DNA from: Actinomycetota bacterium
GTDB lineage: Bacteria > Actinomycetota > Thermoleophilia > Solirubrobacterales > Solirubrobacteraceae
Length of the DNA stretch: 32,051 nt
Direction: 5' to 3'
NCBI GenBank assembly: GCA_005888335.1
Contig: VAWY01000087.1
Span: forward strand, 1 to 32,051
Shown: one piece after another, positions 1-9,437 of the stretch
Layout of the letters: every line of letters begins with the position of its first letter
Position numbering within the stretch: the stretch's first letter is position 1
Program-made: the position numbers and the translations under genes
The notes under the pieces: model-generated
The model's database searches: none
Seen by the model: the letters and a program-made list of their open reading frames with translations, nothing else
What the model was told of the DNA's origin: nothing

Positions 1-261
1 CGATGACGACGCGCTGGATCTCGTTGGTGCCTTCGTAGATCTGGGTGATCTTGTCCCCGTTCCACCGAACTCCTCGGCAAACGGCAACCCCAAGATGTCG
101 TGCTCGGCAAACAACTCGCGGACATCCCACGGATACTCCCCCCGCGCATCGATCTCCGCCGCCCGCGGCGCCACCCGCTCCGCCACGATCTGACGAATCG
201 CATCACGAAAATCCAAAAGCTCCCGCGGAACCGCGTACGCGTCGAGCGCCGCGAGGCTCAT
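1..261 (-). pseudogene. Acyl-CoA dehydrogenase, internally deleted, cut by left edge
   Basis: The first 67 codons from an ATG at 261 read as a normal acyl-CoA dehydrogenase N-terminus (ends [14 protein letters not shown]). Bases 1-57, read in another frame, give the family's C-terminal signature [14 protein letters not shown]. In intact enzymes these are roughly 280 residues apart; here they abut and are out of frame, so the FAD and substrate domain is missing. The ATG overlaps the stop of the upstream hydroxyacyl-CoA dehydrogenase (ATGA), so this was the second gene of a beta-oxidation operon. Codons 1-10 use G/C third bases like the neighbours, but from codon 11 to the junction many are GAT, TTT, CGT or GTT. 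That suggests a segment of different origin. It could be a real deletion or recombination, or an assembly chimera of two paralogues. The family assignment of both halves is firm. Confidence 0.75.
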
Positions 262-1127
262 GCGGGGACCTTCGCGGGCTCGTAGTCGTAGAACCCGCGC
301 CCGCTCTTCCGGCCCAGGCGGCCGGTCGCGACCATCCGCTTCATCAGCGGCGGGGGCGCGTACTCGGGGCGCTTGAACTCCTCGTAGAGCGAATCGCAGA
401 CGCTGTAGAGGACGTCGAGGCCGATGAAGTCGCACAGCGTCAGCGGGCCCATCGGGTGCCCGCAGCCGAGGCGCATGCCCTCGTCGATGTCCTCGCGGGT
501 GGCGAAGCCCTCCTCGTACATCCGCACGGCGGCCATCAGGTACGGGACGAGCAGCATGTTGACGATGAAGCCCGAACGGTCCTTCGTGCGGATCGGGCGC
601 TTCCCGAGGCGCTCGACGAAGGCCTCGGCGGCCCCGACCGTCTCGTCCCTGCTGTCCAGGCCGACGACGACCTCGACGAGCTTCATGACCGGTACGGGCG
701 AGAAGAAGTGCAGGCCGAGGACGCGTGCGGGGCGCGTCGTCCACGAGGCGAGCTGCGCGATCGGGATCGACGAGGTGTTCGAGGCCAGGATGACGGCGTC
801 CGGGAGGCGCTCGTCGAGCTCGCGGAACAGCGGACCCTTGACCTTGAGGTCTTCGGTGACCGCCTCGATCACGATCTCGGCGTCGGCGAGCGCGTCGAGG
901 TCGGTGTGGAAGCTGATCCGCCCGAGCAGCGCCTCGCCCTCGCCGGCCGTGAGCTTGCCTCGCTCGACCCCGTGGGCGACCGAGGCCTCGATCTGCGAGC
1001 GCGACCGCTCCAGGACGTCGGCTCCGGGCTCGTAGACGCGTACGTGCTCGCCGGCGCGCGCGGCGGACTCGGCGATGCCGGAGCCCATGAAGCCGGCACC
1101 GACCACGCCGACGATCGCAGGTTGCAT
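258..1127 (-). CDS. 3-hydroxyacyl-CoA (3-hydroxybutyryl-CoA) dehydrogenase
   Basis: NAD-dependent oxidation of a 3-hydroxyacyl-CoA to the 3-ketoacyl-CoA, a cytosolic step of fatty-acid or branched-acid degradation. The 289-residue protein starts with a Rossmann motif (GAGFMGSG, residues 10-17). It carries the catalytic set seen in the HbdA/PaaH family: Ser in SNTSS (116-120), His140 in GLHFFSP with Glu152 following, and Asn190 in FIVN, then the C-terminal HPMGPLTL motif. The length is normal for the single-domain family. I chose the ATG at 1127 because GGAGGT lies 7 bases upstream; an ATG five codons earlier lacks such a site and adds residues before the Rossmann strand. Its stop overlaps the ATG of the acyl-CoA dehydrogenase remnant. 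Substrate chain length cannot be read from the sequence. Confidence 0.93.
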   Translation of the reverse strand: MQPAIVGVVGAGFMGSGIAESAARAGEHVRVYEPGADVLERSRSQIEASVAHGVERGKLTAGEGEALLGRISFHTDLDALADAEIVIEAVTEDLKVKGPLFRELDERLPDAVILASNTSSIPIAQLASWTTRPARVLGLHFFSPVPVMKLVEVVVGLDSRDETVGAAEAFVERLGKRPIRTKDRSGFIVNMLLVPYLMAAVRMYEEGFATREDIDEGMRLGCGHPMGPLTLCDFIGLDVLYSVCDSLYEEFKRPEYAPPPLMKRMVATGRLGRKSGRGFYDYEPAKVPA

Positions 1128-1134
1128 GCGGGAC

Positions 1135-1140
1135 ACCTCC
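1135..1140 (-). promoter_or_regulatory. Shine-Dalgarno fixing the hydroxyacyl-CoA dehydrogenase start
   Basis: On the minus strand GGAGGT sits 7 bases before the ATG at 1127. This decides between the two possible starts of the gene. Confidence 0.7.
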
Positions 1141-1151
1141 ACAACGTTGTG
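1140..1151. promoter_or_regulatory. Perfect 12-bp palindrome between divergent acyl-CoA genes
   Basis: CACAACGTTGTG is a perfect palindrome in the 45-bp gap between the divergent hydroxyacyl-CoA dehydrogenase and mutase genes, next to the dehydrogenase's ribosome binding site. A repressor bound here would cover the dehydrogenase leader and could affect both promoters. No regulator gene is adjacent, so this is a candidate operator only. Confidence 0.35.
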
Positions 1152-1172
1152 CTTGACGGAACGCTACCCGAT

Positions 1173-3011
<1,839 letters not shown>

Positions 3012-3289
3012 CGCTGGTCCCGCGCGTCGTCGAGCTGCTGCGCGGGCAGGGCATCGACGACGTCGTCGTCACGGTCGGCGGCACGATCCCGGCCGAGGAC
3101 ATCCCGGAGCTCAAGCAGCTCGGGGTGTCGGAGGTCTTCACGCCCGGCGCCTCCACGCAGGACATCGTCGACTTCATCCGGGCGTCCGCCGTCGCCTGAT
3201 CTGCCCCCTAGGGGCGACGGATCTCCCACTTCGGGCCACTGTTGAATCCGCCGCAAACGGCGTACTTTGGTTGGCACAAGGACACGACC

Positions 3290-3436
3290 ATGGTTGCGCC
3301 GATCGTCATCGAGATCACCCGCCTCTCCCCGCATCGTCGCGAGCAGCCGGCCACGGTGGCCGGCGAGACTCCCCGAGACGACACGACCGCGCCCGTCCCA
3401 GGGCCGGTCGCCGTCGCGGTGCCGCCCCAGCTATGA
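3290..3436 (+). CDS. Possible small protein, 48 residues
   Basis: I do not recognise it. An ATG at 3290 is preceded by AAGGA with a 7-base spacer. Third codon positions are about 85 percent G/C, close to real genes here. The product starts with a short hydrophobic stretch (VAPIVIEI) and then becomes Pro-, Arg- and Ala-rich; there is no cysteine and no clear signal peptide. Its stop overlaps the ATG of the next small frame (ATGA), as in translationally coupled genes. It could be chance in GC-rich DNA. Confidence 0.35.
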   Translation: MVAPIVIEITRLSPHRREQPATVAGETPRDDTTAPVPGPVAVAVPPQL

Positions 3437-3552
3437 GCGCGTCGCCGTCGGACCAGGATCGGACGACGCAGCCGGCGCCGCGGCCGGAGCACTCGTCGCA
3501 GCGCGCGCTCGTCATCGCGTCGCTCGTCGCCTGCCCCAAGACGAAGCGTTAG
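3433..3552 (+). CDS. Possible small protein, 39 residues
   Basis: I do not recognise it. The ATG overlaps the stop of the preceding small frame. The peptide has a polar N-terminus rich in Ser, Asp and Pro, then ALVIASLVAC followed by a basic end (PKTKR). Nearly every codon ends in G or C. A conserved short hydrophobic segment could make it a membrane-associated microprotein, but nothing proves translation. Confidence 0.3.
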   Translation: MSASPSDQDRTTQPAPRPEHSSQRALVIASLVACPKTKR

Positions 3553-3639
3553 CGCGTCGGTTCGCCCCGCGCCCACGCGCGCGGAGGCGGCGGCCCTTGC
3601 ACCGGTTGGCGGCATGCAAGAGGATCGGCCAGAGAGCCA

Positions 3640-4962
3640 TTGGCTGGCGATCGCGGACCGGGCACGGACGTCCGACGGTGGCGACACCGTGGAGCGGTGC
3701 TCTGCGCGATCGTCGGCCTCCTGCTGGCGACCATGGCGCTCGCGGCGCTGAGCAGCGCGCGCGACGGCACGCGGCGCGCGCGGGCGACCGTGCAGCTGCG
3801 GCCCGCCTCCGCCGCGGCCCGGATCGGCAAGCGGCACTGCGTCAGCGCAACGGTGCGCAGCGGCCGGCGCCGCGCGGCGCGGCGGGGCGCGCGCGTGCTG
3901 TTCTTCGTGGCGGGCGCGAACCCCGTGAACGGGACCACGACGACGGACGGACGCGGGCGCGCGCGCTTCTGCTACCGCGGCGCACGCGCGGGCGCCGACA
4001 TGATCACCGCGGTCCTCGACCTGAACGGCGACCGCCGGGCGCAGGTCGCGGAGCCGAGGGCCGTCGCGGGCCAGACCTACTTCACGGGGACGCGGCCTTC
4101 GCCGCCCTCCGGCACGGCGCCCGACGTGGGCGGGCCGGGCGAGAACCCCCCGCCGCTCCTGGGCCCCGATCCCGTGATCGCCGCCGCCGGCGACATCGCG
4201 TCGTCGTCGACCGGCGCCACGGCGACGGCAGCGCTGCTCGACACCGTCGCCCGGGACGCCGTCCTCGCGCTGGGCGACAACGCCTACTCCGAAGGCAGCG
4301 CGCTCGAGTACGCGACGCGGTACGCGCCGACGTGGGGCGCGCAGGCGTTCCACACGTATCCGGTCGCCGGCAACCATGACTACGACACGCCGGGCGCAGC
4401 GGGCTACTTCGGCTACTTCGGCACCGCCGCCGGCCAGCCCGGCACGGGCTACTACAGCTACGACCTGGGCGCCTGGCACCTCATCGCGCTCAACAGCAAC
4501 TGCACCGAGGCGGGCGGCTGCGTGGCCGGCTCGGCGCAGGAGCAGTGGCTGCGCGCCGACCTCGCGGCGCACCCGGCGGCGTGCACGCTCGCCTACTGGC
4601 ACCATCCGCTGTTCAGCTCCGGCAAGCACGGCAGCCACACGCAGGTCGCACCGCTCTGGCAGGCCCTCTACGAGGCGCGCGCGGACGTGGTTCTCGCCGC
4701 GCACGACCACGACTACGAACGCTTCGCGCCGCAGACGGCGACCGGCGTGATCGACGCCGAGCGCGGCCTGCGCGAGTTCGTGGTCGGCACCGGCGGCGGC
4801 AGCCACTATCTGATCTCGCTGCCCATCGCCAACAGCGAGATCGCCAACGACGACACCTTCGGCATCCTCGAGCTCACGCTGCGTCCGGCGAGCTACGACT
4901 GGCGCTTCATCCCCGAGGCCGCGAAGACGTTCGCGGACGCCGGCTCGGCGCCCTGCCATTAG
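3640..4962 (+). CDS. Exported metallophosphoesterase with N-terminal anchor and Ig-like region
   Basis: Calcineurin-type phosphoesterase expected outside the cytoplasm. The predicted 440 residues hold a basic N-terminus and one hydrophobic segment (about 19-38: signal peptide or anchor), then a beta-rich Ig-like region with Cys67 and Cys111 (about 48-148). A Pro/Gly linker follows, then the catalytic domain from about 178. The metal motifs are all present: GDI (Asp185), GDNAY (Asp213, Asn214), GNHDY (Asn245, His246), HHPLF (322 region) and HDHDYERF (His355, His357). This resembles purple-acid-phosphatase-like secreted enzymes; the substrate is unknown. The start is uncertain: I take a TTG at 3640 with AGAGAG just upstream, since no in-frame ATG lies before the hydrophobic segment. 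It ends 3 bases before the stop of the convergent Usp-like gene, leaving no room for a separate terminator. Confidence 0.85.
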   Translation: MAGDRGPGTDVRRWRHRGAVLCAIVGLLLATMALAALSSARDGTRRARATVQLRPASAAARIGKRHCVSATVRSGRRRAARRGARVLFFVAGANPVNGTTTTDGRGRARFCYRGARAGADMITAVLDLNGDRRAQVAEPRAVAGQTYFTGTRPSPPSGTAPDVGGPGENPPPLLGPDPVIAAAGDIASSSTGATATAALLDTVARDAVLALGDNAYSEGSALEYATRYAPTWGAQAFHTYPVAGNHDYDTPGAAGYFGYFGTAAGQPGTGYYSYDLGAWHLIALNSNCTEAGGCVAGSAQEQWLRADLAAHPAACTLAYWHHPLFSSGKHGSHTQVAPLWQALYEARADVVLAAHDHDYERFAPQTATGVIDAERGLREFVVGTGGGSHYLISLPIANSEIANDDTFGILELTLRPASYDWRFIPEAAKTFADAGSAPCH

Positions 4963-4965
4963 CCA

Positions 4966-5403
4966 TCACTTCAGGCGGGCGGCGTCGCGCTCGTCGGCGA
5001 TGACGGTCGTCACCGGCAGGCCCAGGTGCTCGACTCGCCGCGGCAGGTCGAGGTGCAGCCAGCGCGACACGCTGCGCGGCAGCGTCGAGAGGATGATCTC
5101 GTCGAACGCCTCGCTGACGAGCGCTTCCTCGATGGCATCCATCGGGTCGTGCCGGACCGACACCGAGCCGTCCACCGGCCGGTGGGCGGCCTCCTCCATG
5201 AGGGGAATCGCGCGCTCCAGGATCCGCTCGCCTTCCCGCTCTCCGTGGGGGTGATGCCAGCCGCCGGGGGCCGGGGCGGGCACGAGCAGGTGAAACCAGC
5301 ACGGGCCGCGCGCCGCGCGCTCGCGGATCGCGTCGAGGAGCGCCGGGGTCGCCGCGGTCTTGTGTGCGACGACCAAGACGTGGGCCGGGCTCTCCCCGTC
5401 CAT
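4966..5403 (-). CDS. Universal-stress-protein-like (UspA fold) protein
   Basis: A 145-residue single-domain protein beginning with a beta strand (HVLVVAHKTA) and ending with the Usp-type DEIILSTLP and LPVTTVIADE strands around a helix (SVSRWLHLDLPRRVEHLGLP). Usp proteins bind nucleotides or act as stress-survival factors; the role here is unknown. The classic C-terminal ATP-binding GxxGxxxxxxxxGS pattern is not obvious: SRWLHLDLP takes its place, so ATP binding is doubtful. The ATG at 5403 has GGAGGAA with an 8-base spacer. It lies 44 bases downstream of the histidine kinase on the same strand and may be the last gene of that operon. Confidence 0.8.
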   Translation of the reverse strand: MDGESPAHVLVVAHKTAATPALLDAIRERAARGPCWFHLLVPAPAPGGWHHPHGEREGERILERAIPLMEEAAHRPVDGSVSVRHDPMDAIEEALVSEAFDEIILSTLPRSVSRWLHLDLPRRVEHLGLPVTTVIADERDAARLK

Positions 5404-5447
5404 CAGCCACGTTCCTCCGCGCCTGATTGTTCCACGGGCGGCCGCGG

Positions 5448-6722
5448 TCACTCGCCGCGGTCGGCCGCCGGAAGCATGAGCGTGACGACCGGCCGGGCGC
5501 CCGTGGAGGGCACCAGCAGCCGGCCGCCCTCGGCGTGCGCCAGGGATCGGGCCAGGTTGAGCCCGATGCCGTGCTCGCCGTCGCCGCCGTTCGTGCCCGC
5601 CTGCCCGTCGCCCGCGAAGCCCGATCCCTCGTCGGCGACGTCGAGCACCAGCCACGCGTCGACCCGCCGGACGCCGACCGTGACCGCGCCCGCCCCGTGC
5701 CGGTGCGCGTTGTCGACGAGGATGTCGACGATCTCGTCGACCACCTGCTCGGAGGCGCGCGCGACGGCCGGGCGGGGGCCGGAAGGCGTGCGCAGCGGGC
5801 GGGCGTCGACCGCCAGCACGCCGCGCCACCGCGACGCGGCAGCGCCGACGAGCTCGCTCAGATCGACGCGCTCGTCCCCGTGGCGCGTGTCGCGCGCGAC
5901 GGACAGCAGCGTGTCGATCGTCGTCTCCAGGCGGTCGACCTGCGCGAGCGCCGCGGCCAGCTCGGGAGCACCGCGATCGCGCAGCTCGAGCGCCTCCAGC
6001 TCGAGGCGCAGCGCCGCCAGCGGCGTGCGCAGCTGATGCGACGCCGCCGTGGTGAAGGTGCGCTCGCGCTCGACGAGGTCGCCGAGCCGCTGCGCGGTCG
6101 CGTCGAGCGCGGCGGCGACCGCGTCGACCTCGGTGACGCCGGCTCGCCCGGCCCGCACCGAGAAGTCGCCGTGGCCCAGCCGGCGCGCGGCGACGGTCAA
6201 CCGCTCCAGCGGCGTCGCCAGCCGGCGGCCGAGGACGAGCGCGGCGGCCGCCGCCGTCGCGATGATCGCCGCCCCGATGCCCCCGAGCACGAGCCACGCG
6301 TTGCGCGTCTCCCGCGGGGCGTCGCTGTCGCGCCGCGCCGCACGCAGCACGCCGCCGACGCGCTCGCCGTCGAGCACGGGCACGGCGACGACGAGCAGGT
6401 CGCCCTCGGTCGAGTCGGCGGGCTGGCCGGCGCGGACCACCTGACGCGCGACCTCGGGCGCCGCGGCCGGTCCGGCGCCCGCGAGGCGGCGCCCCGACCG
6501 GTCGTAGACGCCGACGACGGCGTCCATCGACGGCACCTCGATCGGATCGCGACGCTGGCCGGAGATGTCGATCGCGCGGCTGGCGGCGACCGTGTCGCGC
6601 TGCAGGCGCAGCAGGTCCTCGTCGCGGTAGCTGCGCTGCAGTACGAGCGCAAGCGGCACGGCCAGCAGCATGATCGCGGCGGCCGCCACGCCGGCGATGG
6701 CCAGGACCAGCCGCCGCCTCAC
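5448..6722 (-). CDS. Sensor histidine kinase of an OmpR-type two-component system
   Basis: Inner-membrane sensor that phosphorylates the response regulator encoded just upstream. The 424 residues hold TM1 (5-28), an extracytoplasmic domain of about 110 residues, TM2 (142-165), a HAMP region (166-218), and a HisKA box with His229 in ASHQLRTPL. The ATPase domain has an N box (DNAHRHG), G1 (DEGSGF) and G2 (GIGLNLARSLA). The start is a GTG whose bases overlap the stop of the response regulator (GTGA), indicating translational coupling. The order resembles envelope-stress or antimicrobial-sensing systems, and the divergent neighbour is an ABC export operon. The ligand is unknown. Confidence 0.93.
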   Translation of the reverse strand: MRRRLVLAIAGVAAAAIMLLAVPLALVLQRSYRDEDLLRLQRDTVAASRAIDISGQRRDPIEVPSMDAVVGVYDRSGRRLAGAGPAAAPEVARQVVRAGQPADSTEGDLLVVAVPVLDGERVGGVLRAARRDSDAPRETRNAWLVLGGIGAAIIATAAAAALVLGRRLATPLERLTVAARRLGHGDFSVRAGRAGVTEVDAVAAALDATAQRLGDLVERERTFTTAASHQLRTPLAALRLELEALELRDRGAPELAAALAQVDRLETTIDTLLSVARDTRHGDERVDLSELVGAAASRWRGVLAVDARPLRTPSGPRPAVARASEQVVDEIVDILVDNAHRHGAGAVTVGVRRVDAWLVLDVADEGSGFAGDGQAGTNGGDGEHGIGLNLARSLAHAEGGRLLVPSTGARPVVTLMLPAADRGE

Positions 6723-7396
6723 GGCGCCTCGAAGCGATAGCCGATGCCTCGCAGCGTGGTGATGGCCTCGGCGCCGAGCTTGCGTCGCAGCGCGAGGACG
6801 TGCATGTCGAGCGTCTTCGTCGAGCCCAGCCAGTCGGTGTCCCACACGTCGCGCATGATCCGCTCGCGCGACACGACGCGCCCCGCCTCGGCGACGAGCA
6901 GCGCGAGGAGGTCGAACTCCTTCGGACGCAGGTCGAGCTCCGCCCCGTCGCGCCACGCCCGGCGCGCGGCCGGGTCGACCGTCACGCCGGCGGCCGAGAG
7001 CGGCTCGGCGGGATCGCGGTCGGCGACGGCCGCCGCGCGGCGCAGGTGCGCGCGCACGCGGGCCAGGAGCTCCGACAGGCGAAACGGCTTGACGAGGTAG
7101 TCGTCGGCGCCGGCGTCGAGCCCGGCCACGATGTCGAGCTCCTGGTCGCGCGCGCTCAGGATGAGGATCGCGAGGTCGGGCCGGCTCAGCCGGAGCCGCC
7201 GGCAGACGTCGATGCCGTCCATGTCGGGCAGGCCGAGGTCGAGGATGACGAGCGCGACCTCCTCCCGGGCGGCGGCGAGCGCCGGGCGCCCGCGGTCGAC
7301 GCGCCGCACGGCGTACCCGTGGCCGTCGAGCACGCGCGCCAGGCCCGAGGCGATCGCCTCGTCGTCTTCGACCACCAGGATCCCGGAGAACGCCAC
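6719..7396 (-). CDS. OmpR/PhoB-family response regulator
   Basis: A 225-residue DNA-binding response regulator. The receiver domain (1-120) has the acidic pocket EDDE (10-13), phospho-acceptor Asp53 in LDLGLPD, and Lys103 in VKPF. The winged-helix domain (about 130-223) shows the family features LRPKEFDLLALL, GRVVSRERI, HVLALRRKL and the ending TLRGIGYRFE. It is co-transcribed and coupled with the kinase downstream. It is transcribed away from a lipoprotein and ABC transporter operon, and the 105-bp gap between them contains three phased TTGACC repeats that are a plausible target for this regulator. Confidence 0.95.
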   Translation of the reverse strand: MAFSGILVVEDDEAIASGLARVLDGHGYAVRRVDRGRPALAAAREEVALVILDLGLPDMDGIDVCRRLRLSRPDLAILILSARDQELDIVAGLDAGADDYLVKPFRLSELLARVRAHLRRAAAVADRDPAEPLSAAGVTVDPAARRAWRDGAELDLRPKEFDLLALLVAEAGRVVSRERIMRDVWDTDWLGSTKTLDMHVLALRRKLGAEAITTLRGIGYRFEAP

Positions 7397-7439
7397 CGGC
7401 CCGGACGATAGGCGCCGGCCGCCGGGCGGCGGAGCAGCT

Positions 7440-7478
7440 TTGACCTGCGGTTGACCTGGCGGCCGCAGGGCGTTGACC
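7440..7478. promoter_or_regulatory. Three phased TTGACC direct repeats, candidate response-regulator operator
   Basis: TTGACC occurs at 7440-7445, 7451-7456 and 7473-7478, all in the same orientation and spaced 11 and 22 bp apart (start to start), which puts them on one face of the helix. OmpR/PhoB regulators bind direct repeats with about 11-bp spacing. The sites lie between the regulator gene and the divergent lipoprotein operon. They precede a possible -10 box (TACGGT, 7488-7493), 8 bases before the lipoprotein ATG. The expected role is activation of the export operon and possibly autoregulation. Confidence 0.55.
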
Positions 7479-7501
7479 CGCCATCCGTACGGTGCGGCGC
7501 C

Positions 7502-8074
7502 ATGATGCCTTCCCGACCAGCGGCGGCCGGCGTGATCCTGGCCCTGGGCCTGACCGCCTGCGGCGGCTCGAGCAGCAAGCCGAATCCCAACGCCCCGGAG
7601 AAGAACCCGCCCGGCGACATCCCCGACAACCAGGCGTTCGTGCGCTTCAGCGTCCCCGGCCGCGGCTTCAGCGTCAAGGTCCCCGAGGGGTGGTCGCAGC
7701 AGCGCAGCGGCGGCGCGGTCGTCTTCACCGACAAGCTGAACACGATCCGCCTCGAGAGCCGGCCGGCCTCGGCGCCGCCGACGGTCGCCGCCGCCGAGCG
7801 GGGCGAGGTCGCCCAGCTCCGGCGGACGGTCAAGGGCTTCCGGGCCGGCACCGTCAGCAAGGTCGCCCGGTCAGCGGGCAGCGCCGTGCGCATCACCTAC
7901 CTCGCGCGCGGGACGGTCAACGCGGTCACCGGCAAGTCGGGCAGCGACGCCGTCGAGCGCTACATCTTCTTCCACCGCGGCAAGGACGCCGTCGTGACGC
8001 TCAGCGGTCCCAAGGGCGCCGACAACGTCGACCCCTGGCGGCTGGTGACGAACTCGCTGCGGTGGACGCGATGA
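7502..8074 (+). CDS. Lipoprotein, first gene of ABC export operon
   Basis: A 190-residue predicted lipoprotein. A hydrophobic signal peptide ends in the lipobox LGLTAC with the lipidated Cys20, followed by a Gly/Ser and Pro-rich tether (21-45). The soluble domain (FSVPGRGFSVKVPEGW ... DPWRLVTNSLRW) resembles small Actinobacterial PsbP/LpqN-like beta folds, but I cannot assign a family firmly. The gene overlaps the first ATPase (ATGA) and is divergent from the two-component system. I infer that it is the surface-exposed partner of the FtsX-type permease or a regulated envelope protein. Two adjacent ATGs exist (7502, 7505) and neither has a clear Shine-Dalgarno. Confidence 0.8.
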   Translation: MMPSRPAAAGVILALGLTACGGSSSKPNPNAPEKNPPGDIPDNQAFVRFSVPGRGFSVKVPEGWSQQRSGGAVVFTDKLNTIRLESRPASAPPTVAAAERGEVAQLRRTVKGFRAGTVSKVARSAGSAVRITYLARGTVNAVTGKSGSDAVERYIFFHRGKDAVVTLSGPKGADNVDPWRLVTNSLRWTR

Positions 8075-8736
8075 GCGCCGTCCTCGAGGCGGAGCGCCTG
8101 TACCGCTTCTTCCACGCCGGCGACGACGAGACGCTCGCCCTGCGCGGCGTGTCGCTGACGCTCGAGCGCGGCGAGATGGTCGCGGTCACCGGGCCGTCGG
8201 GGTCAGGGAAGTCGACGCTGCTCAACGTGCTCGCCGGGCTCGACGAGCCCGACGGCGGCCAGGTGCGCGTGGACGGCGAGCGCCTCTCGCGCCGCCCGGA
8301 GGCGGTCCGCGCGCGCCTGCGCGCCGAGCGCATCGGCCTCGTCTACCAGACGGCCAACCTCGTCGGCCACCTGTCGGTGAGCGAGAACCTCGCGGTCGCC
8401 CAGCACCTCTCCGCCAGGGCGACGAGCCGCTCGTGGCGCGAGGAGGTGCTCGAGCGCGTCGGCATCGCCCACCGCGCCCACGCGCGACCCGGCCAGCTCT
8501 CGGGCGGCGAGCTCGCCCGCGCCGGGCTCGCGGTCGCGCTCGCCAACGACCCGCCGGTCGTGCTGGCCGACGAGCCCACCGGCGAGCTCGACGACACCAC
8601 GGCTGCAGGCATCCTCGATCTCCTGGCCGAGCGCGCCGGCGCCGGCTCAGCCGTCGTCGTCGTCACCCACGACCCCGCCGTCGCGGCGCGCGCCGGCCGG
8701 GAGATCGCCCTGCGCGACGGCGAGGTGCAGCCATGA
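8071..8736 (+). CDS. ABC transporter ATP-binding protein (MacB/LolD-type), first of two
   Basis: A cytoplasmic ATPase of 221 residues. Walker A is GPSGSGKST (41-49), the Q-loop Gln93 is in VYQTANL, the signature is LSGGE (143-147), Walker B is VVLADEPTGELD (Asp167, Glu168), and the switch His200 is in VVTHDP. All catalytic residues are present, so it should hydrolyse ATP. The subfamily (YQ/LSGGE, GELD) is that of MacB/LolD/FtsE-type proteins that drive mechanotransmission permeases rather than channel-type transporters. It overlaps both neighbours by 4 bases (ATGA), giving tight coupling. Confidence 0.93.
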   Translation: MSAVLEAERLYRFFHAGDDETLALRGVSLTLERGEMVAVTGPSGSGKSTLLNVLAGLDEPDGGQVRVDGERLSRRPEAVRARLRAERIGLVYQTANLVGHLSVSENLAVAQHLSARATSRSWREEVLERVGIAHRAHARPGQLSGGELARAGLAVALANDPPVVLADEPTGELDDTTAAGILDLLAERAGAGSAVVVVTHDPAVAARAGREIALRDGEVQP

Positions 8737-9437
8737 GCGCCGGCGATCCGCTGGTGCGCTGCCTCGGCGCCGGGCGAACCTACGGCGCAGGGCCGACCGC
8801 GACCGTCGCGCTGCAGCCGACCGACTGCGAGGTGCACGACTGCGCGCGGATCGCCGTCGTCGGCCCGTCGGGCTCGGGCAAGTCGACACTGCTGCACCTG
8901 CTCGGCGGCCTCGACGACCCCTCGGTCGGCACGGTCCAGTGGCCGGCCATCGGACCGCGGAGCGCCCTGCGCCCCGGCCCCGTCGGCATGGTCTTCCAGG
9001 GCCCCAGCCTGCTGCCGCCGCTCACCGTCCTCGAGAACGTCGCGCTCCCCGCGGTGCTCGCCGGCACGCCGGACCGCGAAGCGCGCGACGAAGCGCGCCT
9101 CGCCCTCGAGACGCTGGGACTCTCCGAGCTCGCCGACAAGCTGCCCGAGGAGATCTCCGGCGGTCAGGCGCAGCGCGTCGCCGTGGCCCGCGCGCTCGTG
9201 GGCGAGCCGCGCCTGCTGCTCGCCGACGAGCCGACCGGGCAGCTCGACCACGCGAGCGCGACCGTGCTCATCGCGACGCTCCTCGCCACCGCCGCCCGCA
9301 CCGGCGCGGCGCTCGTCGTCGCCACGCACGACCCCGCCGTGGCCGGACAGCTCCACGAGCGCTGGGAGGTTCACAGCGGGCGACTCGACACCGGCGCGAC
9401 CGCCGCGGCAGAGGAGGCGAGCGCATGGTCACGCTGA
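8733..9437 (+). CDS. ABC transporter ATP-binding protein (MacB/LolD-type), second of two
   Basis: A 234-residue ATPase: Walker A GPSGSGKST (44-52), Q-loop Gln89 in VFQGPSLL, signature ISGGQ (141-145), Walker B LLLADEPTGQLD (Asp165, Glu166), switch His199. The stretch between Walker A and the Q-loop is short and lacks the usual helical insertion. It overlaps the first ATPase (ATGA) and the permease by 13 bases. Two different ATPases followed by one large permease suggest a heterodimeric ATPase pair on a single pseudo-dimeric permease. Confidence 0.92.
   Translation: MSAGDPLVRCLGAGRTYGAGPTATVALQPTDCEVHDCARIAVVGPSGSGKSTLLHLLGGLDDPSVGTVQWPAIGPRSALRPGPVGMVFQGPSLLPPLTVLENVALPAVLAGTPDREARDEARLALETLGLSELADKLPEEISGGQAQRVAVARALVGEPRLLLADEPTGQLDHASATVLIATLLATAARTGAALVVATHDPAVAGQLHERWEVHSGRLDTGATAAAEEASAWSR

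Larger units (their letters stand above)
3200..3639. other. 440-bp stretch with no confident gene
   Basis: Between the mutase small subunit and the metallophosphoesterase there is no recognisable domain. It holds a perfect 10-bp palindrome (CCCCTAGGGG, 3205-3214) right after the mutase stop, too tight for a normal terminator hairpin, and a 5-bp inverted repeat with a 4-base loop (3249-3262). It also holds two tiny overlapping open frames (3290-3436 and 3433-3552), listed separately. Confidence 0.5.

Noticed and set aside
3205..3214. CCCCTAGGGG after the mutase small subunit as a terminator
   Set aside because: The palindrome has no loop and no T-run follows, so a stable intrinsic terminator is unlikely.
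3242..3268. TTGAAT ... TACTTT as a promoter for the small frames
   Set aside because: Spacing of 15 and weak -10 agreement; not convincing enough to list as a feature.
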